From positions 1,922,001-1,986,000 of the forward strand of contig NZ_CP018760.1 in assembly GCF_001913155.1 (NCBI RefSeq): a stretch of DNA of 64,000 nucleotides, read 5' to 3'. The notes beneath the pieces were generated by a model that did no database searches, was not told where the DNA came from, and saw only the letters and a program-made list of their open reading frames with translations. This stretch comes from Maribacter hydrothermalis (GTDB lineage Bacteria; Bacteroidota; Bacteroidia; Flavobacteriales; Flavobacteriaceae). A program made the position numbers and the translations under genes. Of this stretch, positions 9,501-20,179 are shown in pieces; within the stretch, counting starts at the first letter, position 1; every line of letters begins with the position of its first letter.

Positions 9501-10057
9501 TCATAGTTTACAACGCGTTCATAAGAACCGAAAAATTTTTGCCAATTCCCCGATAAGAATAGAATGGCTAACAGTAGTAAAGGTATAGCACCATATTTCA
9601 GGTAAGGTATAACATCTTTGTATTTAATAGCATTTGAAAAAGGTATAGGGTCTAATTGTTTTGACCTTTGCGATATACTAGCAAGTAATAATTCTGATTG
9701 TTGTTTATCATCGGCCAAATCTAATAGGTTGGTTAGTTTATCACCCACTTCAGGGAAATGTCTTCCTATCATAATTGCCGCATCTTTTGGGCCAATTCCT
9801 TTTTTTAAACGGAATAAATAGAAAATAGGAGTCAAAATATATTGGAATACTAAATACAATTCTACCAGAACAAATATCCCCAAAAGAACCATTCTACCAA
9901 CCGTGTTTAGCCATAGAAAGTATTCGATACCTAATACCACAAGGAAAAATAAAAATCCGAATGCAATAAATAATAGTATTCCTTTAAGCAATATTTGTGA
10001 ATAATGCTTCTTAACGAATAAATTTAGTTTGTTAAGTATGTGTTTGTAGTCTTGCAA
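6560..10057 (-). CDS. DUF4175 family large membrane protein
   Basis: 1,165 aa. Two to three N-terminal membrane helices (about residues 22-50, 55-80 and one near 150-170) are followed by a long, probably periplasmic region. That region contains Ig-like beta segments (about 190-480), a long Glu/Lys/Gln-rich coiled coil (about 500-760), a helical part, and a Gly/Lys/Glu/Asn collagen-like stretch (about 937-1026). The family is conserved in Bacteroidota and has no known reaction. The start is TTG: an in-frame TAA lies 12 bases upstream, and the next Met is near residue 56, inside the membrane region, so an ATG start would remove the first helix. A near-consensus -7 (TATCTTGG, 10072-10079) precedes it. 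It heads the operon with ybeY and mnmG. Confidence 0.82.
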   Translation of the reverse strand: MQDYKHILNKLNLFVKKHYSQILLKGILLFIAFGFLFFLVVLGIEYFLWLNTVGRMVLLGIFVLVELYLVFQYILTPIFYLFRLKKGIGPKDAAIMIGRHFPEVGDKLTNLLDLADDKQQSELLLASISQRSKQLDPIPFSNAIKYKDVIPYLKYGAIPLLLLAILFLSGNWQKFFGSYERVVNYDLAYEKPAPFKFELLSNNLKALQDEAYTLQVATIGSIKPENVYIVINDEQILLQKENGFYSYTFSPPIKTTSFSFTANEVTSKEYILTGLKTPGIIDFTMNLVFPSYLNKSNETIKGTGNAVIPEGTKVEWRIKGENTDKINLITTDTILSFLKNQNRFELDKKIYTDLNYQLTTTNLNVKDYEKLGYNFTIIKDGYPSIQVTQVLDTLNPNISYYSGNVSDDYGIKTIAIVYFEKDKEQEEKEVILKNPKNNFEQFYYTFPSGLTLDQGKEYAFYFKVTDNDAIHNGKTVKSQLFQQTLLNDNQLRNKDLESQQTLIEDLDKSLERAREQKESLEELNQNQKENSSLNFNDKNQIKDFLKKQERQEELMQKFSKELKDNLKKENNTTKLNQLLQERLERQELEAKKNEKLLEELNKIADKINKDELTKRLEELGKKQKNSERSLEQLLELTKRYYVTEKASQLAKELENLSKKQDELSTQSKGTQNAEKQKELNKDFDKLSQEMDALKKDNQKLKKPIDLKIDEVKKSGVKSDQVEALDELEKQEPTEGQSPTEAMESKPGKKQKSAAQKMKEMSEQLSESSSSNGSSGTSVAEDAEMLRQILDNLLIFSFKQEALFDKLTSKEDQESIQYSETVRDQNELRGLFEHVDDSLFALSLRQAELSEFVNEQITEVYYNIDKSLETMADGQVYQGISHQKYVLTAANSLADFLAEVMDNMQESMQMGKGSGQSEGGFQLPDIIKGQEQLGEKMGQKGKSGSEGKEGKNGEGKEGENGEKGESGKQGKGGKQGENGKGGENGSEGENGKGQGVKNGKEGVGGENGQGKGGSNGNSGQGNGQMSESELKEIYEIYQSQQKIRQELENQLQNMINSGDQKLGEKLIKQMEDFENDILENGITQRTINKANTIQYELLKLENAALKQGKKSERESNSNLKDFSNPITTKPSLLDNYHNEVEILNRQSLPLRQNFQNKVKEYFKAND
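6980..7250 (-). repeat. Collagen-like GxN/GxG low-complexity tract inside the DUF4175 gene
   Basis: About 90 residues of imperfect G-x-x and G-E-N-G/G-K-x-G triplets ('EGKNGEGKEGENGEKGE'), strongly hydrophilic and Pro-free. DNA in the tract is purine-rich on the coding strand, and long antisense and alternate-frame open frames appear here only because of composition. It is probably an extended flexible linker and may vary in length between strains. Confidence 0.75.
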
Positions 10058-10221
10058 TTGTTTTTTTTATACCAAGATACTAGTTATCACCTTTGTTTCT
10101 TTTGAAATTTTTGTTAAATGAAAGTAAAGTGATATAGATATAACCGTAATAATCAACAATTTATTACAGTTTTGGTTTTAATTCCTAGTTCTCATATTCG
10201 ATATAAAAACGAAGGGTTATG

Positions 10222-10229
10222 TATCTTTG
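10222..10229 (+). promoter_or_regulatory. -7 promoter element (TATCTTTG) for gltX
   Basis: Exact TAnnTTTG match 18 bp before the ATG at 10248. The possible TTG start at 10227 lies inside this element, so it is excluded. Confidence 0.65.
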
Positions 10230-10247
10230 CTAATTCATAACTATTAT

Positions 10248-11750
10248 ATGTCGAAAAAAGTTCGTGTTCGTTTTGCTCCTAGCCCAACCGGGGCGTTACA
10301 TATTGGCGGTGTTCGTACCGCTTTGTTTAATTACTTGTTTGCCAAAAAGCATGGTGGGGATTTTATTTTACGGATAGAAGATACCGACCAGAATAGATTT
10401 GTTGAAGGTGCTGAACAGTACATTATAGATTCTTTAAATTGGTGCGGCATTCCCTATGATGAAGGTATTGGTAAAGATGGTGGTTATGGCCCATATAGAC
10501 AGAGCGAGCGTAAATCCCTATATAAGAAATATGCTAATGAACTTGTAGAAAATGGAAAAGCCTATTATGCGTTTGATTCTCCAGAAAGTCTAGATTCCCA
10601 TAGAAAGAATCATGAAGAAAAAGGAAAAACATTTATTTATAACTGGCATAATCGCCTAAAACTTGACAATTCACTTTCGTTAATGCCCGAAGAAGTTAAA
10701 ACAAGGTTGGATAATGGCGATGATTATGTTATTCGTTTTTTAACACCACCGGATGAAAAATTACAGTTAATGGATAAAATTCGTGGGGCTATACAAATAG
10801 ATACCAATGTTTTGGATGATAAAGTATTATTTAAAAGTGACGGTATGCCAACATACCACTTGGCAAATATTGTTGATGACCATTTAATGGAAATATCGCA
10901 TGTTATACGTGGCGAGGAATGGTTACCATCAATGGCCTTACACCAACAGTTGTATGATGCCTTTGGTTGGGATGCTCCAGAATTTGCTCATTTACCTTTA
11001 ATAATGAAACCTGTCGGTAAAGGAAAGTTAAGTAAAAGAGATGGCGAAAAACTAGGATTTCCGGTTTTCCCACTATCATGGAATGAGTCTAAAGGTTATA
11101 AAGAAGAAGGATATTTTCCTGAAGCAGTTATAAATTTCCTAGCGTTATTAGGATGGAACCCTGGTACGGAACAAGAATTATTTTCTTTAGATGAATTGGT
11201 GAATGCGTTTAGTCTTGAGCGAGTAAATAAATCTGGAGCTCGTTTTGACCCTGAAAAAACCAAATGGTATAATCAACATTACCTTCAAGAAACATCAGAT
11301 AAAGAGCTAGCTCAATTATTTTTACCAACTGTTAAAGAGTATGCTACAAACAAGGATGGTTTAGAGTATGTTACTAAAGTGGTTTCACTTATAAAAGAAC
11401 GTGCTGTTTTTGTTTCGGATTTTTGGGAATTAAGCGATTACTTTTTTATAGCTCCTGCAGAATATAATGAAAAAGCAGCCAAAAAACAATGGAAAGAAGA
11501 TACAGAAGAAATTATGACCGACCTTATTTCTGTTTTAAAACCGATAAAAGATTTTTCATCTGAAAATAGCGAAACCATTGTAAAAGCATGGATAGGCGAA
11601 AAAGAATTGTCTTTTGGCAAGGTAATGCCCCCGCTTAGATTGTTTTTAGTTGGTGATATGAAAGGACCCCATATTTTCGACATTATGGCGATGATCGGGA
11701 AAGAAGAAAGTATCTCTAGAATAGAGACAGCTTTAAATAAATTGAGGTAA
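10248..11750 (+). CDS. gltX: Glutamate--tRNA ligase
   Basis: 500 aa. Charges tRNA-Glu. It begins 'MSKKVRVRFAPSPTGALHIG' with the class I HIGH motif (residues 17-20 region). The Rossmann core contains 'ILRIEDTDQNR', and the KMSKS-type loop is 'GKLSKRDGEK'. The C-terminal helical anticodon-binding domain is complete. The start at 10248 was chosen because it gives the family N-terminus and because the promoter -7 element covers the upstream TTG. The gene is monocistronic, divergent from the DUF4175 operon. A separate glnS is present at 18.3-20 kb, so tRNA-Gln is charged directly and this GltX is probably discriminating. Confidence 0.97.
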   Translation: MSKKVRVRFAPSPTGALHIGGVRTALFNYLFAKKHGGDFILRIEDTDQNRFVEGAEQYIIDSLNWCGIPYDEGIGKDGGYGPYRQSERKSLYKKYANELVENGKAYYAFDSPESLDSHRKNHEEKGKTFIYNWHNRLKLDNSLSLMPEEVKTRLDNGDDYVIRFLTPPDEKLQLMDKIRGAIQIDTNVLDDKVLFKSDGMPTYHLANIVDDHLMEISHVIRGEEWLPSMALHQQLYDAFGWDAPEFAHLPLIMKPVGKGKLSKRDGEKLGFPVFPLSWNESKGYKEEGYFPEAVINFLALLGWNPGTEQELFSLDELVNAFSLERVNKSGARFDPEKTKWYNQHYLQETSDKELAQLFLPTVKEYATNKDGLEYVTKVVSLIKERAVFVSDFWELSDYFFIAPAEYNEKAAKKQWKEDTEEIMTDLISVLKPIKDFSSENSETIVKAWIGEKELSFGKVMPPLRLFLVGDMKGPHIFDIMAMIGKEESISRIETALNKLR

Positions 11751-12284
11751 AATGAACTTTCGGGAAAGTAGAATTCTTTTTATTTTTCTGAAATCGCACC
11801 TAAAACTTGCATTATCTCTTCTTTGTATAGGAACGGAATAAAAATGTTTTGGTAATAAAAAGCTGCAATCACATTTTAGCTGGTATTATGTTTCGTCAAT
11901 TCAGTTACCGATACTGCCATTAGCCCAACAACTTCTAATACCTAATCTACATTTAAAATTATCTACGATGAAATAAATTCGTAATCAAAGTTAAGTTCGT
12001 CGGATTCTATTTTTTGATAACAATCGTTATACTCGTTACTTCTTTGAATTAGAATAAAATGCGGTCTCTAATTTTTTAGTCAACAGATTATGGGTAAATG
12101 AAAACATAGCTTCGATGATTCAAAAATGAATTAAACTCTTCAATTGGGTGCTAAGATCCGTTTCTTCTGCTATTTTAGTCCTGGTGCTCATTTTTAAAAT
12201 TTTTTCGACCCTTCGGGTCTATTTATAATTAAAAATGGCTTAAAAAGGTTTATTCTTATTTAAAATAGGTTTTCGGCTAAAATT
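11751..12284. other. 534-bp gap with a possible decayed minus-strand gene
   Basis: No intact gene. On the minus strand an ATG at 12191 opens a 23-codon frame beginning 'MSTRTKIAEETDLSTQLKS' that ends in TGA. Further along, partly open stretches in shifted frames, such as 'NVIAAFYYQNIFIPFLYKEE', are interrupted by several stops. The composition is more coding-like than the usual AT-rich spacers here, so a pseudogene remnant is plausible, but no family was recognised. No terminator was seen after gltX. Confidence 0.3.
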
Positions 12285-13256
12285 TTATTCGGTTTTCCAT
12301 CTTTCGCCTGCCCAGGTTTTCATTTCTGGCTCCGTCAAAAATGTCCATGCTATTATTCTACTTAATTTATTTCCTTGGCCCATAGGAGTTGTTTTGTGCG
12401 CTATTGCCCCTATTTTTTCTAGTCTGTCGTAGAAATAGCGTAAATTAGAATGTTTTGAAACTAAGGTTGAATACCAAGCGGAATTTTTTGGAAATTGGGC
12501 ACTTTCATTAATCATATTTAGCACAAAACGTTTTTCGCCTCCGTCAGTCCAAAGCTCACCACCTTGACCGCTGAAATTAAGCACTGCTTTTTTAACCCTT
12601 TTCTTCTTTAAATTAGTCAACTTTCGTAAAGTTCCCGCTTCTGATTCTGCTTGTGTTGCATGGAATGGGGGATTACAAATTGTTAAATCGACTTTTTCCT
12701 TTGAGCCTAAAATTCCTAGAAAAATATGCGCTGGTTTTGGTTGCAGTCTTAGCTCTATTTTCCCTTTTAAATCGATATTCATATCGATTGTTTTTTGGGC
12801 AGCATTTATCGCTTTTTGGTCAATATCAGAACCAATAAATGACCAACCATAGGCACTATTTCCAATAATTGGATATACACAATTGGCTCCTACCCCAATA
12901 TCCAAACATTTTATGTTGGCACCTCTTACTAATACGCCATTATTATTTTCGGCTAAAACATCTGCAATATGGTGTATATAGTCTGCTCTTCCTGGAATAG
13001 GAGGGCATAAAAAACCATCTGGTATATCCCAAAATTCTAAACTATAATTCGATATTAAAAGTGCTTTATTTAGTGCTTTTACGGCATATGGATTGAAAAA
13101 ATCAATTGAGAGGTTTCCGTATTTATTTTTTACAACAAATTCCTTAAGTTCTGGGCTTATTAGACGTAGTGCTTTTAAATTGTAACGGCCTTTGTGCTTA
13201 TTTCTAGAATGTAAACCTGGTTTATCTAAACTATCTTTTTTCTTAGGGTTTGGCAT
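12285..13256 (-). CDS. rlmF: 23S rRNA (adenine(1618)-N(6))-methyltransferase RlmF
   Basis: 323 aa. Methylates N6 of A1618 in 23S rRNA. It starts with a basic segment, then 'LHSRNKHKGRYNLKAL', typical of the family. The SAM motif is 'CLDIGVGANCVYPIIG' and the N6-adenine catalytic motif is 'TICNPPFHATQAES' (NPPF). The C-terminus 'SRIIAWTFL' is also characteristic. A perfect -7 element lies 25 bp upstream of the ATG. Confidence 0.93.
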   Translation of the reverse strand: MPNPKKKDSLDKPGLHSRNKHKGRYNLKALRLISPELKEFVVKNKYGNLSIDFFNPYAVKALNKALLISNYSLEFWDIPDGFLCPPIPGRADYIHHIADVLAENNNGVLVRGANIKCLDIGVGANCVYPIIGNSAYGWSFIGSDIDQKAINAAQKTIDMNIDLKGKIELRLQPKPAHIFLGILGSKEKVDLTICNPPFHATQAESEAGTLRKLTNLKKKRVKKAVLNFSGQGGELWTDGGEKRFVLNMINESAQFPKNSAWYSTLVSKHSNLRYFYDRLEKIGAIAHKTTPMGQGNKLSRIIAWTFLTEPEMKTWAGERWKTE

Positions 13257-13280
13257 AATTTCAACAAATTCTTAGGGAAC

Positions 13281-13288
13281 CAAAGCTA
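13281..13288 (-). promoter_or_regulatory. -7 promoter element (TAGCTTTG) for rlmF
   Basis: Exact TAnnTTTG on the minus strand, 24 bp before the rlmF start at 13256. Confidence 0.55.
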
Positions 13289-13307
13289 ATCCTAATTTTT
13301 TACCTAT

Positions 13308-13877
13308 TTAGTTATTTCTTCTCATGCGCTTTGGACCATACCAAAGCCAAAACCCGGTTATTGTAAAAACTAAAAGAGCAATTCCCATTACTGTAGTATA
13401 AAAGACTTTAATTTGGTTATTGCTAGTGCCTATATAATTATCTAAAATGGAACCATCATGTATGTGTTCAATTAGGTCCGAATAGCGCCTTTCTGTATTT
13501 AAAATTTTACCTGTAGCCCCATCTAATTGAAGACCCCATAAATGATTGGCATATACAAATTTTACCATGCCTTTTTCCTTTCGAATATCAATACGATCTA
13601 TTTCTGTTGAAAGTTCCGGTGATACTGACTTTAGAAGATAAGCATTTGCGAGCGTATGTAAACTATCAACCGATAACCAATCTTTTAAATCTGTTGATGT
13701 GCCTTGGTAAGATTTAGATAATAGTATTCCGCCACTATGTTTTTTCCAACCTAATAATAATCCTGTTATAGATATGAAAAAGAAGAAAATAAATAAAGCG
13801 GCACCTGTGGTACGATGAACTTTTCTAAATAGCCGTAATATTTTAGCTTGATTTTTTCGCGTATTTTTTTCCTTCAT
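13308..13877 (-). CDS. PepSY-associated transmembrane protein
   Basis: 189 aa from the ATG at 13877; an upstream TTG at 13898 would add seven residues and is less likely. A basic N-terminus leads to a first membrane helix ('GAALFIFFFFISITGLLLGW', about residues 26-45), a central soluble PepSY-like domain with 'VKFVYANHLWGLQLDGATGK' and a 'RYSDLIEHIHDGS' segment, and a second helix ending 'GFWLWYGPKRMRR'. PepSY-TM proteins are linked to iron-siderophore reduction or periplasmic electron transfer; the exact role here is unknown. It is 51 bp downstream of rlmF's start region and on the same strand, so the two may share a transcript. Confidence 0.78.
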   Translation of the reverse strand: MKEKNTRKNQAKILRLFRKVHRTTGAALFIFFFFISITGLLLGWKKHSGGILLSKSYQGTSTDLKDWLSVDSLHTLANAYLLKSVSPELSTEIDRIDIRKEKGMVKFVYANHLWGLQLDGATGKILNTERRYSDLIEHIHDGSILDNYIGTSNNQIKVFYTTVMGIALLVFTITGFWLWYGPKRMRRNN

Positions 13878-16437
<2,560 letters not shown>

Positions 16438-16463
16438 TTTATTAAGTAAGCTTAACCCCTCAT

Positions 16464-16497
16464 AGAAAAAGGCAGCTCTTTAGAGCTGCCTTTTTCT
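16464..16497 (+). terminator. Intrinsic terminator after katG (bidirectional)
   Basis: Perfect stem GGCAGCTCT/AGAGCTGCC (16471-16479 with 16482-16490) with a 2-nt loop, extended by an A-run before and a T-run after. It can also stop the convergent VOC gene. Confidence 0.92.
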
Positions 16498-16523
16498 ATT
16501 TCAAATTTAATGACTAGAAAGGT

Positions 16524-16883
16524 TTATAAGATTGTCTGCCCAAAGGTTAACAGATTATTATCAGGGTCTAAAAGCGAAAACTCCTTTTGTTTCCATGGCT
16601 TTAATGATAATGTTCCATTGGGGTGTATGGGCACCTTGTTTTTTAATAACGATTGGTACAAAGTTTCTATGTCGGTTGTTCGTATATAAATTTGACCATA
16701 ATTTTCTCTAGGATTAAGCGCTTCAAATAAAAAGAAATGTATTTGAACATTATCTTTTTCTACCATAAGGTATTCGGGATAATCTATACTTCCATACTCA
16801 ACAAAACCTAAGAAATTTAAATAATAGTCCCTTGTTTTAATTTTATTGCGCATTGGCAATTTTGGATTTATAGATGCCAACAT
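16524..16883 (-). CDS. VOC family protein (glyoxalase/bleomycin-resistance-like)
   Basis: 119 aa, one vicinal-oxygen-chelate domain. It has two beta-alpha-beta-beta-beta modules: 'RDYYLNFLGFVEYGSIDYP' followed by 'QIHFFLF', and 'YIRTTDIETLYQSLLKNKV' followed by 'EFSLLDPDNNLLTFGQ'. The DPDNNLLTFGQ ending matches bleomycin-binding proteins and small glyoxalase-like proteins. The substrate is unknown; binding of an antibiotic is possible but not shown. A near-consensus -7 (TATCTTTA, 16911-16918) lies upstream. Confidence 0.8.
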   Translation of the reverse strand: MLASINPKLPMRNKIKTRDYYLNFLGFVEYGSIDYPEYLMVEKDNVQIHFFLFEALNPRENYGQIYIRTTDIETLYQSLLKNKVPIHPNGTLSLKPWKQKEFSLLDPDNNLLTFGQTIL

Positions 16884-17090
16884 AATGTGCTAGTTGTTAG
16901 GTACACTGATTAAAGATACTATTATAAGTAAAAAACTAAATCTATATATTGTACATCAATTAAAAATTTTTAAAGATTTTCTGGTACTTGCCATATTACA
17001 CTTTAGAAACTGTAACATTTGCTAAGTAAATACTACTAATAATATAAAGGCATTTAGTATCTTCCAGTATTAACTATAAAAGAAATAATT

Positions 17091-18020
17091 ATGGGCTCAT
17101 TTATTTGGATTCCGATTGCATTTTTGGTGATTGCCACTATTCTTTCGGGCGTATTTATTGTAAAACAACAAACAGCGGTATTAATAGAAACTTTCGGAAA
17201 ATTTACTAGCGTAAGACAATCTGGCATTCAATTTAAAATTCCTTTCGTGCAACGAATTGCAGCTCGTATTGGATTAAAAATCCAGCAATTAGATGTAATT
17301 ATAGAAACAAAAACACTGGATGATGTTTTTGTTAAGTTAAAGGTATCTGTCCAATACGTTGTTATTAGAGAGAAAGTTTATGACGCGTATTACAAATTGG
17401 AATATCCGCATGAACAAATAACATCTTATGTATTTGATGTTGTAAGGGCAGAAGTGCCTAAGATGAAATTAGATGATGTTTTTGTAAAGAAAGATGATAT
17501 CGCCATTGCTGTTAAATCAGAATTACAAGAAGCAATGTTAGATTACGGATTTGATATTATTAAAACTTTGGTAACAGATATTGACCCAGATGCACAAGTA
17601 AAAGAAGCAATGAACCGTATTAATGCTTCTGAACGGCAAAAGACTGCTGCCCAATTTGAAGGGGACGCTGCGCGTATTTTAATAGTAGAAAAAGCAAAGG
17701 CCGAGGCTGAAAGTAAAAGATTACAGGGACAAGGTATTGCAGACCAACGTAGAGAAATTGCTCGCGGATTGGAAGAGTCTGTGGAGGTTTTAAATAAAGT
17801 TGGCATCAATTCTCAAGAAGCTTCTGCCCTAATTGTTGTAACACAGCATTATGATACATTACAAAGTATAGGTGAAGAAACGAATACGAACTTGATTTTG
17901 TTGCCGAATTCTCCGCAAGCGGGTAGTGACATGTTAAATAATATGGTCGCAAGTTTTACTGCTAGTAATATGATCGGTGAAAGCATGAAGAAAACCAATA
18001 AGCCTAAAATTAAAGACTAA
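17091..18020 (+). CDS. SPFH domain protein (stomatin/prohibitin/HflC-like)
   Basis: 309 aa. One N-terminal membrane helix (about residues 4-24) is followed by the SPFH domain starting 'VKQQTAVLIETFGKFTSVRQ', with 'LDVIIETKTLDDVFVKLKVS' and 'DIDPDAQVKEAMNRINASER'. An Ala/Glu-rich coiled coil ('DAARILIVEKAKAEAESK') is typical of the family. These proteins form membrane-associated oligomers that organise membrane domains or regulate proteases. No NfeD or FtsH partner gene is adjacent. A terminator closes it. Confidence 0.87.
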   Translation: MGSFIWIPIAFLVIATILSGVFIVKQQTAVLIETFGKFTSVRQSGIQFKIPFVQRIAARIGLKIQQLDVIIETKTLDDVFVKLKVSVQYVVIREKVYDAYYKLEYPHEQITSYVFDVVRAEVPKMKLDDVFVKKDDIAIAVKSELQEAMLDYGFDIIKTLVTDIDPDAQVKEAMNRINASERQKTAAQFEGDAARILIVEKAKAEAESKRLQGQGIADQRREIARGLEESVEVLNKVGINSQEASALIVVTQHYDTLQSIGEETNTNLILLPNSPQAGSDMLNNMVASFTASNMIGESMKKTNKPKIKD

Positions 18021-18045
18021 AATACTATTTTGGACTAAAGTTTAT

Positions 18046-18081
18046 AAAGCCAGAAACGTTGTAGTTTCTGGCTTTTTTATT
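18046..18081 (+). terminator. Intrinsic terminator after the SPFH gene
   Basis: 12-bp perfect stem AAAGCCAGAAAC/GTTTCTGGCTTT (18046-18057 with 18064-18075), 6-nt loop, T-run. Confidence 0.9.
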
Positions 18082-18179
18082 CTATTAGATTGTTTTGCCC
18101 AGTATCATTTATTGAAACAACTATTGTTAGGTGATCTATGTAGGCTTTTTAGAATACTTGTTATATCAATAGGTCTAAA

Positions 18180-18221
18180 AAACAAAAAACACCTTTAAAT
18201 GGTTTATTTAGAGGTGTTTTG
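18180..18221 (-). terminator. Intrinsic terminator after glnS
   Basis: Stem built on AAACACCT/AGGTGTTT, extended by AT pairs, with the T-run on the minus-strand 3' side (about 18180-18190). It lies 48 bp beyond the glnS stop. Confidence 0.8.
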
Positions 18222-18268
18222 TATAGCGAAATTAAATATAATTTAACCTGTGAGATAGTTAGGTTATA

Positions 18269-19954
18269 TTACTTTTTTTCTTGAATTTTAGCCCAAGAAT
18301 CGCGTAAACCTACAGTTCTATTAAAAACCAATTTATTGGCTGTAGTATCTGGGTCCACACAGAAATATCCAATTCTTTGAAATTGAAAACGATCTCCGGG
18401 TCGAGCATCTTTTAATGTAGGTTCTACATATCCCGTAATTACAGTTAAAGATTCAGGATTTATAAAATCTAAGAAATCTTTGTCCTTATGTGTATCGGGA
18501 CTTTCATCTGTAAATAAACGGTCGTATAATCTAATTTCAGCTTTAATCGCATGTTCAATAGAAACCCAATGCAATGTCCCTTTTACCTTACGCAAGCTTT
18601 CTTCCGTACCGCTACCACTTTTACTCTTAGGGTCATAAGTACATTGTACCTCTGTAATATTCCCATCGGCATCTTTAGTGCAAGTCTCAGCTTTAATAAT
18701 ATAACCGTTTTTTAAACGAACCTCACCACCTAACTTTAATCGAAAGAATTTTTTGTTTGCCTCTTCTTTAAAATCCTCTTGTTCTATATATAATTCTCTA
18801 GAAAACGGTACTTGTCTGGTTCCCGCGGCGTCATCCTCTGGTGAGTTTTCGGCTTCTAACCATTCCGACTCCCCTTCTGGGTAATTTGTAATTACTAGTT
18901 TTAAAGGGTTTAACACGCCCATTACCCTGTGCGTAGTCTTATTTAAATCTTCTCTTATATTAAACTCAAGAAGAGAAACATCAATAAGGTTATCTCTTTT
19001 TGCTATACCTATGGTGTCAACAAAATTACGGATAGATGCGGGAGTATATCCTCTTCTTCGTAATCCTGAAATGGTTGGCATCCTAGGGTCATCCCAACCT
19101 GTTACAAAGCCTTGTTCAACTAACTGCGCCAGTTTTCTTTTACTTACTACGGTATGACTTAAATTACGGCGAGCAAATTCTCTTTGCTTTGGACGCATTT
19201 TTTTAGCATCGTAAACTTGGTCTAAAAACCAGTCGTATAATTCGCGGTGCATGGCAAATTCTAATGTGCAAAAGGAATGTGAAACTTGCTCTAAATAATC
19301 ACTTTCCCCATGTGTCCAGTCATACATAGGATAAATACACCAATCGGTATGTGTTCTGTGATGAGCTTTATGTAGTATACGATACATAATTGGGTCTCTC
19401 ATCAACATGTTAGACGAGGTCATATCTATTTTGGCTCTTAATACATGAGTTCCCTCTTGAAAATCACCATTTTTCATTTTTTCAAATAGAGTAAGATTTT
19501 CCTCAATTGATCTATTTCTGTTTGGACCTTCTATTCCAGGTTCTGAAGGAGATCCTTTTTGAGCGGCCATTTCTTCTGAAGACTGATTATCAACATAAGC
19601 CTTACCTTCTTTAATTAGCTCTACGGCCCAATCATATAATTGTTGGAAATAGTCAGACGCATACCGTTCGGTATCCCACTTAAATCCCAGCCATTCCACA
19701 TCTTTTTTAATGGCATCTACAAATTCTTGCTCTTCTTTTGCAGGGTTTGTATCATCGAACCTTAGATTTACCGGTGCATTATATTTTAGACCCAAACCAA
19801 AATTTAGGCAAATAGAACTAGCATGGCCTATATGTAAATATCCATTGGGTTCAGGTGGAAAACGAAAACGTAATTCTTCTTTAGAATATCCATTTGCTAA
19901 GTCTTCCTCAACAATTTGTTCAATAAAATTTAAAGACTTTGATGTCTCACTCAT
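18269..19954 (-). CDS. glnS: Glutamine--tRNA ligase
   Basis: 561 aa, normal length. Class I synthetase for tRNA-Gln. The HIGH motif is in 'FPPEPNGYLHIGHASS' (residues 29-44), the KMSKS equivalent is 'HTVVSKRKLAQLV', and 'RGYTPASIRNFVDTIGI' and 'YCVDPDTTANKLVFNRTV' mark the core and the beta-barrel anticodon-binding region. A perfect -7 element lies 20 bp before the ATG. Its presence implies no need for the GatCAB amidation route for tRNA-Gln. Confidence 0.97.
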   Translation of the reverse strand: MSETSKSLNFIEQIVEEDLANGYSKEELRFRFPPEPNGYLHIGHASSICLNFGLGLKYNAPVNLRFDDTNPAKEEQEFVDAIKKDVEWLGFKWDTERYASDYFQQLYDWAVELIKEGKAYVDNQSSEEMAAQKGSPSEPGIEGPNRNRSIEENLTLFEKMKNGDFQEGTHVLRAKIDMTSSNMLMRDPIMYRILHKAHHRTHTDWCIYPMYDWTHGESDYLEQVSHSFCTLEFAMHRELYDWFLDQVYDAKKMRPKQREFARRNLSHTVVSKRKLAQLVEQGFVTGWDDPRMPTISGLRRRGYTPASIRNFVDTIGIAKRDNLIDVSLLEFNIREDLNKTTHRVMGVLNPLKLVITNYPEGESEWLEAENSPEDDAAGTRQVPFSRELYIEQEDFKEEANKKFFRLKLGGEVRLKNGYIIKAETCTKDADGNITEVQCTYDPKSKSGSGTEESLRKVKGTLHWVSIEHAIKAEIRLYDRLFTDESPDTHKDKDFLDFINPESLTVITGYVEPTLKDARPGDRFQFQRIGYFCVDPDTTANKLVFNRTVGLRDSWAKIQEKK

Positions 19955-19973
19955 GTTGTTTTATTTCAGGTTA

Positions 19974-19981
19974 CAAAAATA
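19974..19981 (-). promoter_or_regulatory. -7 promoter element (TATTTTTG) for glnS
   Basis: Exact TAnnTTTG on the minus strand, 19 bp before the glnS start at 19954. Confidence 0.6.
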
Positions 19982-20179
19982 GCAAAATTGCGGCAATAGG
20001 ACTGCTTTAATTAAACTGACCTTATATAAAATGCATTTCACAACATAAATGTTCCTTCCGACAACAATAAATTTCATTTCGTCGTATAAAAAAACATATT
20101 TGTCTATGAAATTATGGATTACTAAAAAACTTATTAACCATTTTTTCAACCGTAGTGGCCCCCATAACTACATATACAT

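Noticed and set aside
10227..10247. Upstream TTG start of gltX
   Set aside because: It lies inside the -7 promoter element and adds residues absent from the family.
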